Counted from the stretch's first letter, positions 51,759 to 60,822 are shown. The stretch: DNA of 64,000 bases from JADYZU01 sp964540965 (GCA_964540965.1 CAZIOT010000007.1:124001-188000); one strand, 5' to 3'. Translations and numbers: made by a program. The notes: a model not told the origin generated them from the letters alone.

Positions 51759-53383
51759 CCCGCGACCACCTCTACCTCTTCGACACCACCCTCCGCGATG
51801 GCCAGCAGACGCAGGGGGTGCAATACTCCACCCCCGAGAAGCTCCGCATCGCCGCGATGCTCGACGATCTTGGCCTTGACTATATCGAGGGCGGCTGGCC
51901 GGGTGCCAATCCGACCGACAGCGAGTTCTTCACCCTCGCACCAAAGACCCGCGCCACCATGACTGCCTTCGGCATGACCAAACGCGCCGGGCGGTCGGCG
52001 GCCAATGACGATGTGCTGGCGGCGGTGGTCAATGCCGGGACGCCGGCGGTCTGCCTTGTCGGCAAGACCCATGATTTCCACGTCACCGCCGCGCTTGGCA
52101 TCACGCTGGACGAAAACCTGACCAACATCCGCGACTCGGTCGCGCATGTCGTGGGGCAGGGGCGCGAATGCCTGTTCGATGCCGAACATTTCTTTGACGG
52201 CTACCGCGCCAATCCCGGCTATGCCCTGTCGGCCCTGCGGGCCGCCCATGATGCCGGCGCCCGCTGGGTCGTGCTCTGCGACACCAACGGCGGCACCCTG
52301 CCGGCCGAGATCGGGCGTGTGGTGGCCGAGGTCATTGCCGCGGGCATTCCGGGCGACCGGCTGGGCATCCATTGCCATGACGATACCGGCAATGCGGTGG
52401 CCAATTCGCTGGCCGCCGTCGATGCCGGAGCGCGGCAGATCCAGGGCACGCTGAACGGACTGGGCGAACGCTGCGGCAACGCCAATCTGACGACGATCAT
52501 CCCGACGCTGCTGCTCAAGGACCCCTATGCCGGGCACTTTGACACCGGCGTCAGCCGTGCCGGCCTTGCCGGGCTGGTCAAGGTCAGCCGCACCCTTGAC
52601 GACATCCTGAACCGGGTGCCGCTGCGGTCGGCGCCTTACGTCGGCGCCAGCGCCTTTGCCCACAAGGCCGGGCTTCATGCCAGCGCCATCCTCAAGGATC
52701 CGGCGACCTATGAACATGTCGCCCCCGATCTGGTCGGCAACGAACGCGTCATCCCGATGTCCAATCAGGCCGGCCAATCGAACCTGCGGGCGCGGCTGGC
52801 CGCGGCGGGGATCGAGGTGGCGCCGAAGGATCCGCGCCTTGCCGGCATCCTCGACCGGATCAAGGCGAACGAGGATCGCGGCTATGCCTATGATTCCGCG
52901 CAAGGCAGTTTCGAACTGGTGGCGCGGCGCGAACTGGGCCTGATGCCGGCGTTCTTCAACGTCGACCGCTATCGCGTCACTGTCGAGCGGCGGCGCAATG
53001 CCGAGGGGCGGATGGTCTCGCTCTCGGAAGCGGTGGTGGTCGTGCAGATCGGCGCCGACAAGATGATGTCGGTCAGCGATTCCATGGACGAGATCGGCAC
53101 CGACCAGGGCCCGGTCAACGCCCTGTCCAAGGCGCTGGCCAAGGATCTTGGCCCCTATCAATCCTGCATCGACGACATGAAGCTGGTCGATTTCAAGGTG
53201 CGGATCACCCAGGGCGGGACCGAGGCGGTGACCCGCGTCATCATCGACAGCGAGGACGGGCAGGGCCGCCGCTGGTCCACCGTGGGCGTCAGCGCCAATA
53301 TCGTCGATGCGAGCTTCGAGGCGCTGCTCGATGCGGTGAACTGGAAGCTGGTGCGCGACATGGGGCCGCCGGGCGGGGTCTGA
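51755..53383 (+). CDS. cimA: Citramalate synthase
   Basis: Condenses pyruvate and acetyl-CoA into (R)-citramalate, a route to isoleucine. The 542-residue protein has LFDTTLRDGQQTQGVQYS at 8-25, DTNGGTLP, GIHCHDDTGNAVANSLAAV and the C-terminal regulatory domain from about 420. The TQGV context separates CimA from isopropylmalate synthase. The start is TTG at 51755, overlapping the cysS stop (TTGA); homologues begin at the same MTRxHLYLFD position, so I accept the rare start. Confidence 0.92.
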   Translation: MTRDHLYLFDTTLRDGQQTQGVQYSTPEKLRIAAMLDDLGLDYIEGGWPGANPTDSEFFTLAPKTRATMTAFGMTKRAGRSAANDDVLAAVVNAGTPAVCLVGKTHDFHVTAALGITLDENLTNIRDSVAHVVGQGRECLFDAEHFFDGYRANPGYALSALRAAHDAGARWVVLCDTNGGTLPAEIGRVVAEVIAAGIPGDRLGIHCHDDTGNAVANSLAAVDAGARQIQGTLNGLGERCGNANLTTIIPTLLLKDPYAGHFDTGVSRAGLAGLVKVSRTLDDILNRVPLRSAPYVGASAFAHKAGLHASAILKDPATYEHVAPDLVGNERVIPMSNQAGQSNLRARLAAAGIEVAPKDPRLAGILDRIKANEDRGYAYDSAQGSFELVARRELGLMPAFFNVDRYRVTVERRRNAEGRMVSLSEAVVVVQIGADKMMSVSDSMDEIGTDQGPVNALSKALAKDLGPYQSCIDDMKLVDFKVRITQGGTEAVTRVIIDSEDGQGRRWSTVGVSANIVDASFEALLDAVNWKLVRDMGPPGGV

Positions 53384-53477
53384 GGCCGGCCTCCACCCGC
53401 CTGCCTGCCGGATTTCCCGACTTGGCACCCGCCCGCACCGGCGCCATCCTGCCCCCATTCCGGCCGTGGAGGCTATG

Positions 53478-53888
53478 ATGCACCGATTTCTGATCGCCCT
53501 TTGTCTGTCCGCCTGCACCGGCGCCGTGGCGCAGGATGCGCCAGCCGACGGCATGATCGAGGTTTTCACCGGCACCTATCGCCACAATGTCACGATCCGC
53601 GTCTGGTCGGACGATCAGGTGCAGGTCGAGGTCATGCCGACCGACCGGGTGGTCGGCGTTCAAAGCGAACCCGGCCTGTTCGCTCGGCTGTCGGATATCC
53701 TGCGCGAGGACGGGCCGGCCGCCGCCGCCTCGGCCGAGGGAAGCGAGCCCTGTCCGGATTTCGGCGGCACGACGATCCGGGCGGACCCGCCCATCGCCGG
53801 CTTTGCCCAAGCCTCGGTCGGTTGCCCCGAGGCGGTCGTGTCGGGCCTGGCAGAGCGGCTTTTCACCGAGATGGGGGTGGAGTGGTGA
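53478..53888 (+). CDS. Secreted protein of unknown function, paralogue of the next gene
   Basis: A 136-residue protein with a signal peptide (MHRFLIALCLSACTGAVAQ). The mature part has two cysteines, in SEPCPDFGG and SVGCPEAVV. Aligned with the next gene it shares the order beta-rich front half, Cys-x-x-x-Gly, PPIAGFAQAS/PAIGGFAGAE, Cys-Pro, then a helix, and the lengths are equal. GGAGG five bases before ATG 53478 decides this start over the preceding ATG. Confidence 0.75.
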   Translation: MHRFLIALCLSACTGAVAQDAPADGMIEVFTGTYRHNVTIRVWSDDQVQVEVMPTDRVVGVQSEPGLFARLSDILREDGPAAAASAEGSEPCPDFGGTTIRADPPIAGFAQASVGCPEAVVSGLAERLFTEMGVEW

Positions 53889-54295
53889 GGGCGGCCGCGC
53901 TTGCCCTTCTTGCCCTTTCCCTTGCCGCCTGCGCCCGGTCGGGCCCGCCCGAAGGCGTGGCCTATGTCGAAATCTCGGTCACCGGCGGCCGCGATGGCGC
54001 CGATGTGCTGCGCATCCATCACGACGACCGCATCTGGAGCCTGACCGGCGGGCGGGAACGCCTTGAACCGGCGGTGCCCGGCACCTTTGTCACCGTGGCG
54101 GCACTGGTGGCGGCCGACGGGCCGGGGGTGGTTGCACGGATGGAGCAGGAGGACGCCCCCTGCGAGGGGGCAGGCATCGCCGCGGTCCGCGCCGTGCCCG
54201 CCATCGGCGGTTTCGCCGGGGCCGAGGCCTCCTGCCCCGATCCGGTTCTGGCGACCTTCATGGATGAATTGCGCGCGGCCATCGGCCGGCCCTGA
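53885..54295 (+). CDS. Predicted lipoprotein, paralogue of the preceding gene
   Basis: A 136-residue protein starting with GTG at 53885, overlapping the previous stop by four bases (GTGA). The signal MRAAALALLALSLAAC has a lipobox (Cys16). The mature part resembles the upstream product: VEISVTGGRDGADVLRIHHDD against the FTGTYRHNVTIRVWSDD block, then CEGAG, PAIGGFAGAE and CPDPV. One copy is soluble and the other lipid-anchored, suggesting a two-component periplasmic unit. Function unknown. Confidence 0.72.
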   Translation: MRAAALALLALSLAACARSGPPEGVAYVEISVTGGRDGADVLRIHHDDRIWSLTGGRERLEPAVPGTFVTVAALVAADGPGVVARMEQEDAPCEGAGIAAVRAVPAIGGFAGAEASCPDPVLATFMDELRAAIGRP

Positions 54296-54334
54296 CGGCT
54301 TGGCAGCGCCGGCGGGGCGGGCTATCTGCCGGCC

Positions 54335-55108
54335 ATGGACCCCGATCTTGCCGCCTGCGCCGCCCTTGTCGAACGCGGCGATCCCGACCGTTTCCTTGCC
54401 GCCATGGCCGCCCCGCCCGCCGCGCGCGCGGTGCTGTTTCCGCTGTTCGCCTTCAACCTGGAAATCGCCCGCGCGCCCTGGGTCACGGCCGAGCCGATGA
54501 TTGCCGAGATGCGGCTGCAATGGTGGCGCGACATGCTGGCCGAGGCGGCGGCGGGCGCAGCGCCCCGCGCGCATGAGGTCGCGGGGCCGCTGGCGCGGCT
54601 GATCCGCGATCGCGGGCTGGACATCCAACCGCTAGACGCCGCCGTCGCCGCGCGGCGCTGGGACATCTGGCGTGAACCCTTTGCCGACGAGGCCGCGCTC
54701 TGGGCGCATCTCGAGGCGACGGCGGCGGGGATCCTGTACCCCGCGGCACAGGCGCTGGGCGCCGATGCCGCGGTGCTGCCGGCCCTGCGGCTGGCGGCGC
54801 GCGCCGGGGGGCTGGCCGGCTGGCTGATGGCGGTCCCCGCGCTCGAGGCGCGGGGGCGGCTGCCGTTGCCCGATGGCCGGCCGCAGGCGGTGCGGGCCCT
54901 GGCGCGGCAGGGGCTGGCGGATCTGGCGGCAGCGCATCGGGGCCGTTTCGGCCCGGCGCTGCCGGCGCTGCGCAGCCTGTGGCGCGCGGGGCCGGTGCTG
55001 GCCCGCGCGGCGCGCGATCCGGCGGCGGTGGCCCAAGGCCGGCTCGGCGGCGCCGAATTCACCCGCCGCGCCGGTCTGCTGTGGAAGGTGCTTACCGGGG
55101 GGTGGTAG
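54335..55108 (+). CDS. Squalene/phytoene synthase-fold protein (NDUFAF6-like)
   Basis: A 257-residue all-helical protein with the family patterns AARAVLFPLFAFNLEIARA and MIAEMRLQWWRDML. The aspartate-rich catalytic motifs DxxxD of true prenyl synthases are not visible, so it is more like the complex I assembly factor NDUFAF6 group. Whether it helps complex I assembly in this organism is inference. Its end overlaps the convergent MobA-like gene by 17 bases. Confidence 0.78.
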   Translation: MDPDLAACAALVERGDPDRFLAAMAAPPAARAVLFPLFAFNLEIARAPWVTAEPMIAEMRLQWWRDMLAEAAAGAAPRAHEVAGPLARLIRDRGLDIQPLDAAVAARRWDIWREPFADEAALWAHLEATAAGILYPAAQALGADAAVLPALRLAARAGGLAGWLMAVPALEARGRLPLPDGRPQAVRALARQGLADLAAAHRGRFGPALPALRSLWRAGPVLARAARDPAAVAQGRLGGAEFTRRAGLLWKVLTGGW

Positions 55109-55748
55109 CGCGCCAGGCCGCCCAATCCTCGGGCGTGTCGAGGTCGCGGGTGGCGTGGTCGCCGGGCAGGGGGAAGGGCCGCTGGCGGCGGGTGGCGCGC
55201 ACCACGGCGCGCGCGCCTTCGTCGCCGGTCAGGGATGCGAAGGCCGGCCGCAGGCTGGCGTCAAAGCGGATCGGATGGCCGTAGCTGCCCGTCGCATCGG
55301 TGGCGATCAGGACCTGCGCCTCGCCCATCGCCGCCCCGGCGATGGCGCGCAGGTCGGCGGCGGTGATGCCGGGCAGGTCGGCGGCAAGGATCAGGAAGCT
55401 GGCGCAATCGGGCAGCGCCGCGACGCCGTCGCGGATGGTGCCGCCCAGCCCCTCGGCCGATCCGGGCAGGTGCAGCGCGACATGGGCAAGGCCCGCCAGC
55501 GCCAGCGCGCGCGGATGGCCGGGGCCGGGCAGGGCGACAAAGGGCGCCAGCCCGGCATCCAGCACCGCCTGCACCTGCCGGCGGATCAGCGGCTGGCCGT
55601 CCACAGGTTCCAGCAGCTTGTCGCGGCCGCGCATCCGGCTTGAATTCCCGGCGGCGAGCAGGAGGAGGGGGAGAGAGGGGGACCAGCCCCCCTCTTGCCC
55701 TGCGGGCAATTCACCCCCCGGGATATTTGTGGACGAAGAATGCGCCAT
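55092..55748 (-). CDS. MobA/MocA-like nucleotidyltransferase (start uncertain)
   Basis: A nucleotidyltransferase related to molybdenum cofactor cytidylyl- or guanylyl-transferases. The nucleotide loop reads LLLLAAGNSSRMRGRDKLL, with ILAADLPGITAADL downstream and the late SYGHPIRFD. The reading frame opens at ATG 55748, directly after the upstream stop, but the first ~25 codons come from the composite repeat; a TTG inside it (about residue 14) or another non-ATG start is possible. Length without the repeat is about 195 residues, normal for the family. Substrate unknown. Confidence 0.82.
   Translation of the reverse strand: MAHSSSTNIPGGELPAGQEGGWSPSLPLLLLAAGNSSRMRGRDKLLEPVDGQPLIRRQVQAVLDAGLAPFVALPGPGHPRALALAGLAHVALHLPGSAEGLGGTIRDGVAALPDCASFLILAADLPGITAADLRAIAGAAMGEAQVLIATDATGSYGHPIRFDASLRPAFASLTGDEGARAVVRATRRQRPFPLPGDHATRDLDTPEDWAAWRATTPR
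55675..55741 (-). repeat. Composite repeat (copy 3)
   Basis: On the minus strand CATTCTTCGTCCACAAATAT from 55741, then CCCGGGGGG, a 6-bp hairpin (TTGCCC 55695-55700 with GGGCAA 55704-55709) and a G-rich/C-rich pair (CCCCCC near 55687-55692, GGGGGA near 55676-55682). It lies between the dehydrogenase and the MobA-like gene and overlaps the open reading frame of the latter. Confidence 0.8.
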
Positions 55749-58172
55749 TCAGGCCCGCATCCGTCCGCCATCATCCCAGAGCGGCGCGAGATGGACGCGG
55801 GCGGGGCGGCGTTCGCCGAGGATCTCGATCTCGACCGCCAGCCCGTCCTGCACCCTGTCGGCGGGCAGAAAGCCCTGCGCGACCGATTTGCCGGTCCAGT
55901 GGCTGAACCCTCCGCTGGTGCAATAGCCGACAACCGCGCCGTCCAGCCAGATCGGCTCCCACGCCACGACATCGGCGTCATCGGCCTCGACGACGAAGGA
56001 GACGAGTTTCCGCTTTGGCCCCGCGGCCTTTTCGGCGCTGGCGGCGGCCTTGCCGATCCAGTCCGACGCCTTGTTCCAGGCGATGAAGCGGTCAAGGCCG
56101 GTCTCGGCCGGGGTGTAATCGGGGCTGAATTCGCGCCCCCAGGACCCGAACCATTTGTCGAGCCTGAGCGACATCATCGCCCGCATGCCGAAGGGGCGCA
56201 GGCCCAGATCCTCTCCCGCGGCCCAAAGCGTGTCCCACAGATGCCGCACCGACATGTGGTCGGTGAAGATTTCATAGCCAAGATCCGCGGTATAGCTCAC
56301 GCGCTGGACGATGCAGTTGGCCATGCCGACATTCATCCGCCGCACATCCATGAAGCGGAACGCCCCGGCGCTGACATCGGCGCGGGTGACGCGCGACAGC
56401 AGTTCGCGCGCCCGCGGCCCGGCGATCTGGAAGCCCGACCGGGCGTCCGAGATGTTTTCGACCGTCACCCCGTCCTCGAGGTTCTGTTCGAACCAGCGCA
56501 GGTGCCAGCCCTGCGCGCCATAGCTGGCGGTAAGCTGGAATTCGGTATCCGACAGGCAGGAGACGGTGAAATCGCCGATGATCTTGCCCGAATGCGCCAG
56601 CATCGGCGTCAGCGACAGCCGTCCCGGCGCCGGGATGCGCCCGGCCATGATCCGGTCAAGCCAGGCGCGGGCATTCGGCCCGGTGACGCGGTATTTGCCG
56701 AAATTCTGCACCTCGTTGATGCCGACGCCTTCGCGCACGGCGCGCACCTCCTGCGCCGTCGCCTCCCAGGCGTTCGAGCGTTTGAAGGACGGCTCCTCAT
56801 ACCGCGGCTCGCCCGGCAGGGCGTGGTAATTCACCACCTCGAGCCCGTATTGCGCGCCCCAGACGGCATCCATGCCGTCAAAGACCTCATACATCGGGGT
56901 GGTGCGGAAGGGGCGGGCGGCGGGGCGTTCCTCGTTCGGGTAAGAGACGTTGAACCGCATCCGGTAGTTTTCCATGACCTTGGGCACGGTATAGCCGGGG
57001 CTGGTCCAGTTGCCGAAGCGGGACACGTCAAAGCCGCGCGGATCGCGTTCGACTTCGCCATGGATCATCCACTGCGCCAGGGCGAGGCCCATGCCGCCGC
57101 CCTGGGAAAAGCCCGCCATGACCGCGCAGGCCGACCAGTAGTTGCGAAGGCCGGGCACCGGGCCGATCAGCGGGTTGCCGTCGGGGGCAAAGGTGAAGGG
57201 GCCGTGGATCACCCGTTTCACCCCCGACCGTTGCAGCACCGGGAAGCGGCGATAGGCGAAATTGACCGAATCCTCGATCTTGTCGAAATTCTCGTTCAGG
57301 AGTTCGTGGCCGAAATTCCAGGGCGTGCCGTCGACCGACCACGGCTCGCAGGGTTTTTCGTAGAACCCGATGCAGAATCCGCGCCCCTCTTGCCGCAGAT
57401 AGGATTCGCCGCCGGGGTCCATGATATGCGGAAACTCGCGCCCCTGCGTCAGAAGCGCCATGATTTCAGGCACTTCGTCGGTGACAAGATATTGATGCGC
57501 CATCGGCAGAAGCGGCAGATAGACGCCGGCCATCGCCCCCACCTCGCGTGCCCACAATCCGCCGGCGTTGACGACATGTTCGGCGATGATCGTGCCCTTT
57601 TCGGTGACCACCTCCCACGACCCGTCGGGGCGGGGGTTGGTTTCCAGCACGCGGTTGTGCAGCACGATTTCCGCCCCGCCCATCCGCGCCGCTTTGGCAT
57701 AGGCATGGGTTGTCCCCGAGGGGTCAAGATGGCCGTCAAGCGGGTCGTAAAGCGCGCCGATGATGCCGTCGAGGTTCACCAGCCCCTCGGTGAAGGTCTC
57801 GATTTCCTTCGGCCCGAGGATTTCGGTGTCGAGCCCCATGTAGCGGTGCTTGGCGCGTTCGGCCTTGAGCTGCTCGAACCGGGCCGGGTTGTCGGCCAGC
57901 GTGATGCCGCCGACATGGTGCAGCCCGCAGGACATGCCGGTGATCGCCTCGAGTTCCTTGTAGAGCCGGATCGTATAGCCCTGCAGCGCCGCCATGTTGG
58001 TGTCGCCGTTCAGCGTGTGGAACCCGCCCGCGGCGTGCCAGGTGGACCCCGAGGTCAGGTCCGACCGTTCGATCAGCATCACATCCGACCAGCCCAGCTT
58101 GGTCAGGTGATAAAGGACCGAACAGCCGACGACACCGCCGCCGATGACGACAACGCGGGTATGGGTTTTCAT
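55749..58172 (-). CDS. FAD-dependent dimethylglycine/sarcosine dehydrogenase-like protein
   Basis: A 807-residue two-domain enzyme. The N-terminal DAO-type FAD domain has VVVIGGGVVGCSVLYHL (5-21) and GSTWHAAGGFHTLNGDTN; the C-terminal GcvT-like folate-binding domain contains PTPMLAHSGKIIGDFTV-like LTPMLAHSGKIIGDF and LGYEIFTDH. Such enzymes oxidatively demethylate dimethylglycine, sarcosine or related amines, passing the C1 unit to tetrahydrofolate. Exact substrate is unknown; the presence of gcvTHP and a corrinoid protein fits betaine-to-glycine breakdown. ATG 58172 (MKTHTRVVV) with GAGG upstream is preferred over an ATG eleven codons earlier. Confidence 0.9.
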   Translation of the reverse strand: MKTHTRVVVIGGGVVGCSVLYHLTKLGWSDVMLIERSDLTSGSTWHAAGGFHTLNGDTNMAALQGYTIRLYKELEAITGMSCGLHHVGGITLADNPARFEQLKAERAKHRYMGLDTEILGPKEIETFTEGLVNLDGIIGALYDPLDGHLDPSGTTHAYAKAARMGGAEIVLHNRVLETNPRPDGSWEVVTEKGTIIAEHVVNAGGLWAREVGAMAGVYLPLLPMAHQYLVTDEVPEIMALLTQGREFPHIMDPGGESYLRQEGRGFCIGFYEKPCEPWSVDGTPWNFGHELLNENFDKIEDSVNFAYRRFPVLQRSGVKRVIHGPFTFAPDGNPLIGPVPGLRNYWSACAVMAGFSQGGGMGLALAQWMIHGEVERDPRGFDVSRFGNWTSPGYTVPKVMENYRMRFNVSYPNEERPAARPFRTTPMYEVFDGMDAVWGAQYGLEVVNYHALPGEPRYEEPSFKRSNAWEATAQEVRAVREGVGINEVQNFGKYRVTGPNARAWLDRIMAGRIPAPGRLSLTPMLAHSGKIIGDFTVSCLSDTEFQLTASYGAQGWHLRWFEQNLEDGVTVENISDARSGFQIAGPRARELLSRVTRADVSAGAFRFMDVRRMNVGMANCIVQRVSYTADLGYEIFTDHMSVRHLWDTLWAAGEDLGLRPFGMRAMMSLRLDKWFGSWGREFSPDYTPAETGLDRFIAWNKASDWIGKAAASAEKAAGPKRKLVSFVVEADDADVVAWEPIWLDGAVVGYCTSGGFSHWTGKSVAQGFLPADRVQDGLAVEIEILGERRPARVHLAPLWDDGGRMRA

Positions 58173-58256
58173 GGAGGATCCCTCGGACGCATGTTTGCGC
58201 CGCATGATCCCGCAATGGCGCGCGCGCGAAAGCCGAAAGGCGACGCGCGCTGTCGC

Positions 58257-58811
58257 TTACGGGATGATCCGCGTGTATTTCGTGCCCTCGACCGTCGCGC
58301 CAAGGCGCAGGCCGGTCTGGCCGAACACCACGGCGATCACCGGCGACAGCGAGGTGGTGGTGTCGGCCAGCAGCATCTCGCCCTCGGTATTGATGGCATA
58401 TTCGATGCCGGCCCCGGCGACCCAGCCGGGCGAGGTGCGAAACCCCTGCAGCGCCTCGGTGGTCATGAAGAACAGGACGTGGCTGTATTGCTGGGCGCCG
58501 ATCTGGAGACCGGCGCTGGCCGCCGCGGCGGTGTAGTAATCGACCGTGGCGCCGCCGACGCGCAGCGCGCCGCGGCCGAAGGCGCCGCCAAAGCCAAGGC
58601 CGATCTCGGTCACCAGCGGCATCACCAGCATGCCGGCGGCCTGGTTCGACAGATCCCGCGTGCCGGGATAGGTCGAATAGAGATAGTCCAGCGTCGATTC
58701 GACCCGCGCGTCGATGGTCGCGGCCCCGTTCGAGCCGATGCCGTTGCCACAGGCGGCAAGGCCAAGCCCCGCCAGCCCCGTGATACAGAAAGTCCGCCTG
58801 CCAGGATTCAT
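58257..58811 (-). CDS. YSC84/SYLF-domain lipoprotein
   Basis: A 184-residue protein with a twin-arginine-like or long signal (NPGRRTFCITGLAGLGLAAC; lipobox Cys about 21). The SYLF (YSC84) region shows AAGMLVMPLVTEIGLGFGGAFGRGAL and YSHVLFFMTTEALQGF. SYLF domains bind lipids; the bacterial role is unknown. It lies about 85 bases upstream of the dehydrogenase gene on the same strand. Confidence 0.86.
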   Translation of the reverse strand: MNPGRRTFCITGLAGLGLAACGNGIGSNGAATIDARVESTLDYLYSTYPGTRDLSNQAAGMLVMPLVTEIGLGFGGAFGRGALRVGGATVDYYTAAAASAGLQIGAQQYSHVLFFMTTEALQGFRTSPGWVAGAGIEYAINTEGEMLLADTTTSLSPVIAVVFGQTGLRLGATVEGTKYTRIIP

Positions 58812-58923
58812 CCTACTGCTCCGCCCGAATGCCTTGCGGCCTTGTGTCTGGCCGCTTCGCCACCACTATAGGCGGCAATCCGCCCCGCTGTCACCTGTCC
58901 CGGCGACGATGGGCGGAAATCCG

Positions 58924-59796
58924 TCAGCCCTTGCGGGCCGAGGCCACCGCCCCCAGCGCCCCGGCCAGGGCGACAAGGCCGATGCCAAGCGCGGCAAGGG
59001 GTTCGGGGACATGGCCGAACACCAGCCAGCCCAGCCCCGCGGCCCAGACCAGATGCACATAGTTGAACGGCGCAAGGGTCGAGGCCGGGGCCAGCCGGTA
59101 GGCCGCGGTGAACAGGAAATGTCCGAGCGTGGCCAGCACGCCCAGCCCGGCCAGCACCGCCAGGTCAAGGGGCGGGGGCAGGGTATCGGGCAGGTTCCAC
59201 GGCAGCATCACCCCAAAGATCACCAGCCCGATCACGGCGGTGAAAACCAGCAACGGCACCGTCTGTTCGCTGCGCGACAGCGACCGTGACAACAGGTGAT
59301 AGATTGCGGTCGCCAGCGCGGTGACAAGGGCAAGGCCCATCCCCGGCAGCGACAGCCCGCCGCCGGGCCGCGCGATCAGGACCACGCCCGCAAAACCCAG
59401 CGCCACCGCGATCCAGCCGGCCGGGCGCACCTTCTCGCCCAGAAGCGGCACTGCCGCGACCATGACGATCAGCGGCGCCAGATAGACGATGGCCACCGTC
59501 TCGCCCACCGGCATGAAGCGCAGCGCAAGTCCCATGGCGATCGATCCGACCGACAGGCTGGCGCCGCGCAGGATCACCAGCCCGGTGCGTTGGGTGCGGA
59601 ACACCGCGCGCCCGTGGCGCGGCAGAAAGACCGCCAGCAGGATCAGCACGTTGACCAGATAGCGCGCGGCCAGGACAAAGGGCACCGGCCAGCGTTCGGT
59701 CAGGTATTTGGTCGCCACGTCGGACAGCGCAAAGACCAGCACCGTGACCAGCACCAGAAGGATGCCGCGCCCGACGCTCCTGTCGTTCGGTTCCAT
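58924..59796 (-). CDS. DMT superfamily (EamA) transporter
   Basis: A 290-residue protein with ten predicted helices in two EamA repeats. Examples are LVFALSDVATKYLTERWPVP at the start and FNYVHLVWAAGLGWLVFGHVPEP near the end. The substrate is unknown; related carriers export amino acids or metabolites. It starts about 27 bases after hemB ends in the other numbering direction, so both lie on one strand with hemB upstream. Confidence 0.88.
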   Translation of the reverse strand: MEPNDRSVGRGILLVLVTVLVFALSDVATKYLTERWPVPFVLAARYLVNVLILLAVFLPRHGRAVFRTQRTGLVILRGASLSVGSIAMGLALRFMPVGETVAIVYLAPLIVMVAAVPLLGEKVRPAGWIAVALGFAGVVLIARPGGGLSLPGMGLALVTALATAIYHLLSRSLSRSEQTVPLLVFTAVIGLVIFGVMLPWNLPDTLPPPLDLAVLAGLGVLATLGHFLFTAAYRLAPASTLAPFNYVHLVWAAGLGWLVFGHVPEPLAALGIGLVALAGALGAVASARKG

Positions 59797-59823
59797 TGCG
59801 ATCTCCTGCCGCAGGACGCAGGT

Positions 59824-60822
59824 TCAGCCGTTCAGCGCCCGGGCGGCCTCGGGCGCGAAATAGGTCAGGATGCCGTCGCAGCCGGCGCGCTTGAAGCACA
59901 TCAGGCTTTCCAGCATGACCTTGGGCCCGTTCAGCCAGCCGTTCGCTGCCGCCGCCTGCAACATCGCGTATTCGCCCGACACCTGATAGGCAAAGGTCGG
60001 CACGCCGAAAGCGTCCTTCACCCGGCGGCAAATGTCGAGATAGGGCATCCCCGGCTTGACCATCACCATGTCGGCGCCTTCGGCCAGGTCGCGGGCGACC
60101 AGGCGCAGCGCCTCGTCCGAATTGGCCACGTCCATCTGGTAGGTGTTCTTGTCGCCCTTCAGCGCGGCCGAGGCGCCGACCGCATCGCGGAACGGGCCGT
60201 AGAAGGCCGAGGCATATTTCGCCGCATAGGACAGGATCGTGACCTTCTGGAACCCTTCCGATTCCAGCGCCGACCGTATCGCGCCGATCCGCCCGTCCAT
60301 CATGTCGGACGGCCCAAGGATGTCGGCCCCGGCGCGGGCCTGTGCCAGCGCCATCCTCACCAGCGCCTCGACGGTGCGGTCATTGACGATCTCGCCACCC
60401 TCGACGAATCCGTCATGGCCGTTGATATTGTAGGGGTCGAGCGCGATGTCGGTCATCACAGCCAGATCGGGCACCGCATCCTTGATGGCGCGGATCGCCT
60501 GATTGGACAGGTTGTCGTCCGACCAGGCCTCGGCGCAATCCTCGGTCCGGCTGTCCATCGCGGTATAGGGGAACAGGCAGACCGCCGGGATGCCCAGGCC
60601 ATGGGCCTCTTTCGCGGCCAGCACGATGCGGTCGACCGACTTGCGCGTCACCCCCGGCATCGAGGCGATGGCGCTTTCCGTGTCGCGCCCGGCCTGCACG
60701 AACATCGGCAGGATGAAATCCGACGGATCAAGATGCGTCTCGCGCACCAGCGCGCGCAGGGCGGGGGTGGCGCGGTTGCGGCGGAAACGGGCGGCAGGAA
60801 AGGCGGGGGTGATGGGCGTCAT
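59824..60822 (-). CDS. hemB: Delta-aminolevulinic acid dehydratase (porphobilinogen synthase)
   Basis: Condenses two 5-aminolevulinate into porphobilinogen for heme, chlorophyll and B12. The 332-residue protein has the active-site lysines Lys202 (AAKYASAFYG) and Lys256 (VMVKPGMPYLD). At about 124-138 the sequence is MTDIALDPYNINGHDGF, where Zn-type enzymes carry three cysteines, so this is a Mg- or metal-independent type as in Rhodobacter. ATG 60822; the upstream open frame reads basic and is not used. Confidence 0.96.
   Translation of the reverse strand: MTPITPAFPAARFRRNRATPALRALVRETHLDPSDFILPMFVQAGRDTESAIASMPGVTRKSVDRIVLAAKEAHGLGIPAVCLFPYTAMDSRTEDCAEAWSDDNLSNQAIRAIKDAVPDLAVMTDIALDPYNINGHDGFVEGGEIVNDRTVEALVRMALAQARAGADILGPSDMMDGRIGAIRSALESEGFQKVTILSYAAKYASAFYGPFRDAVGASAALKGDKNTYQMDVANSDEALRLVARDLAEGADMVMVKPGMPYLDICRRVKDAFGVPTFAYQVSGEYAMLQAAAANGWLNGPKVMLESLMCFKRAGCDGILTYFAPEAARALNG

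Noticed and set aside
55695..58871. 1058-codon open frame antisense to the dehydrogenase
   Set aside because: Same cause as above; no family motif, no ribosome site, and it spans two well-supported minus-strand genes.
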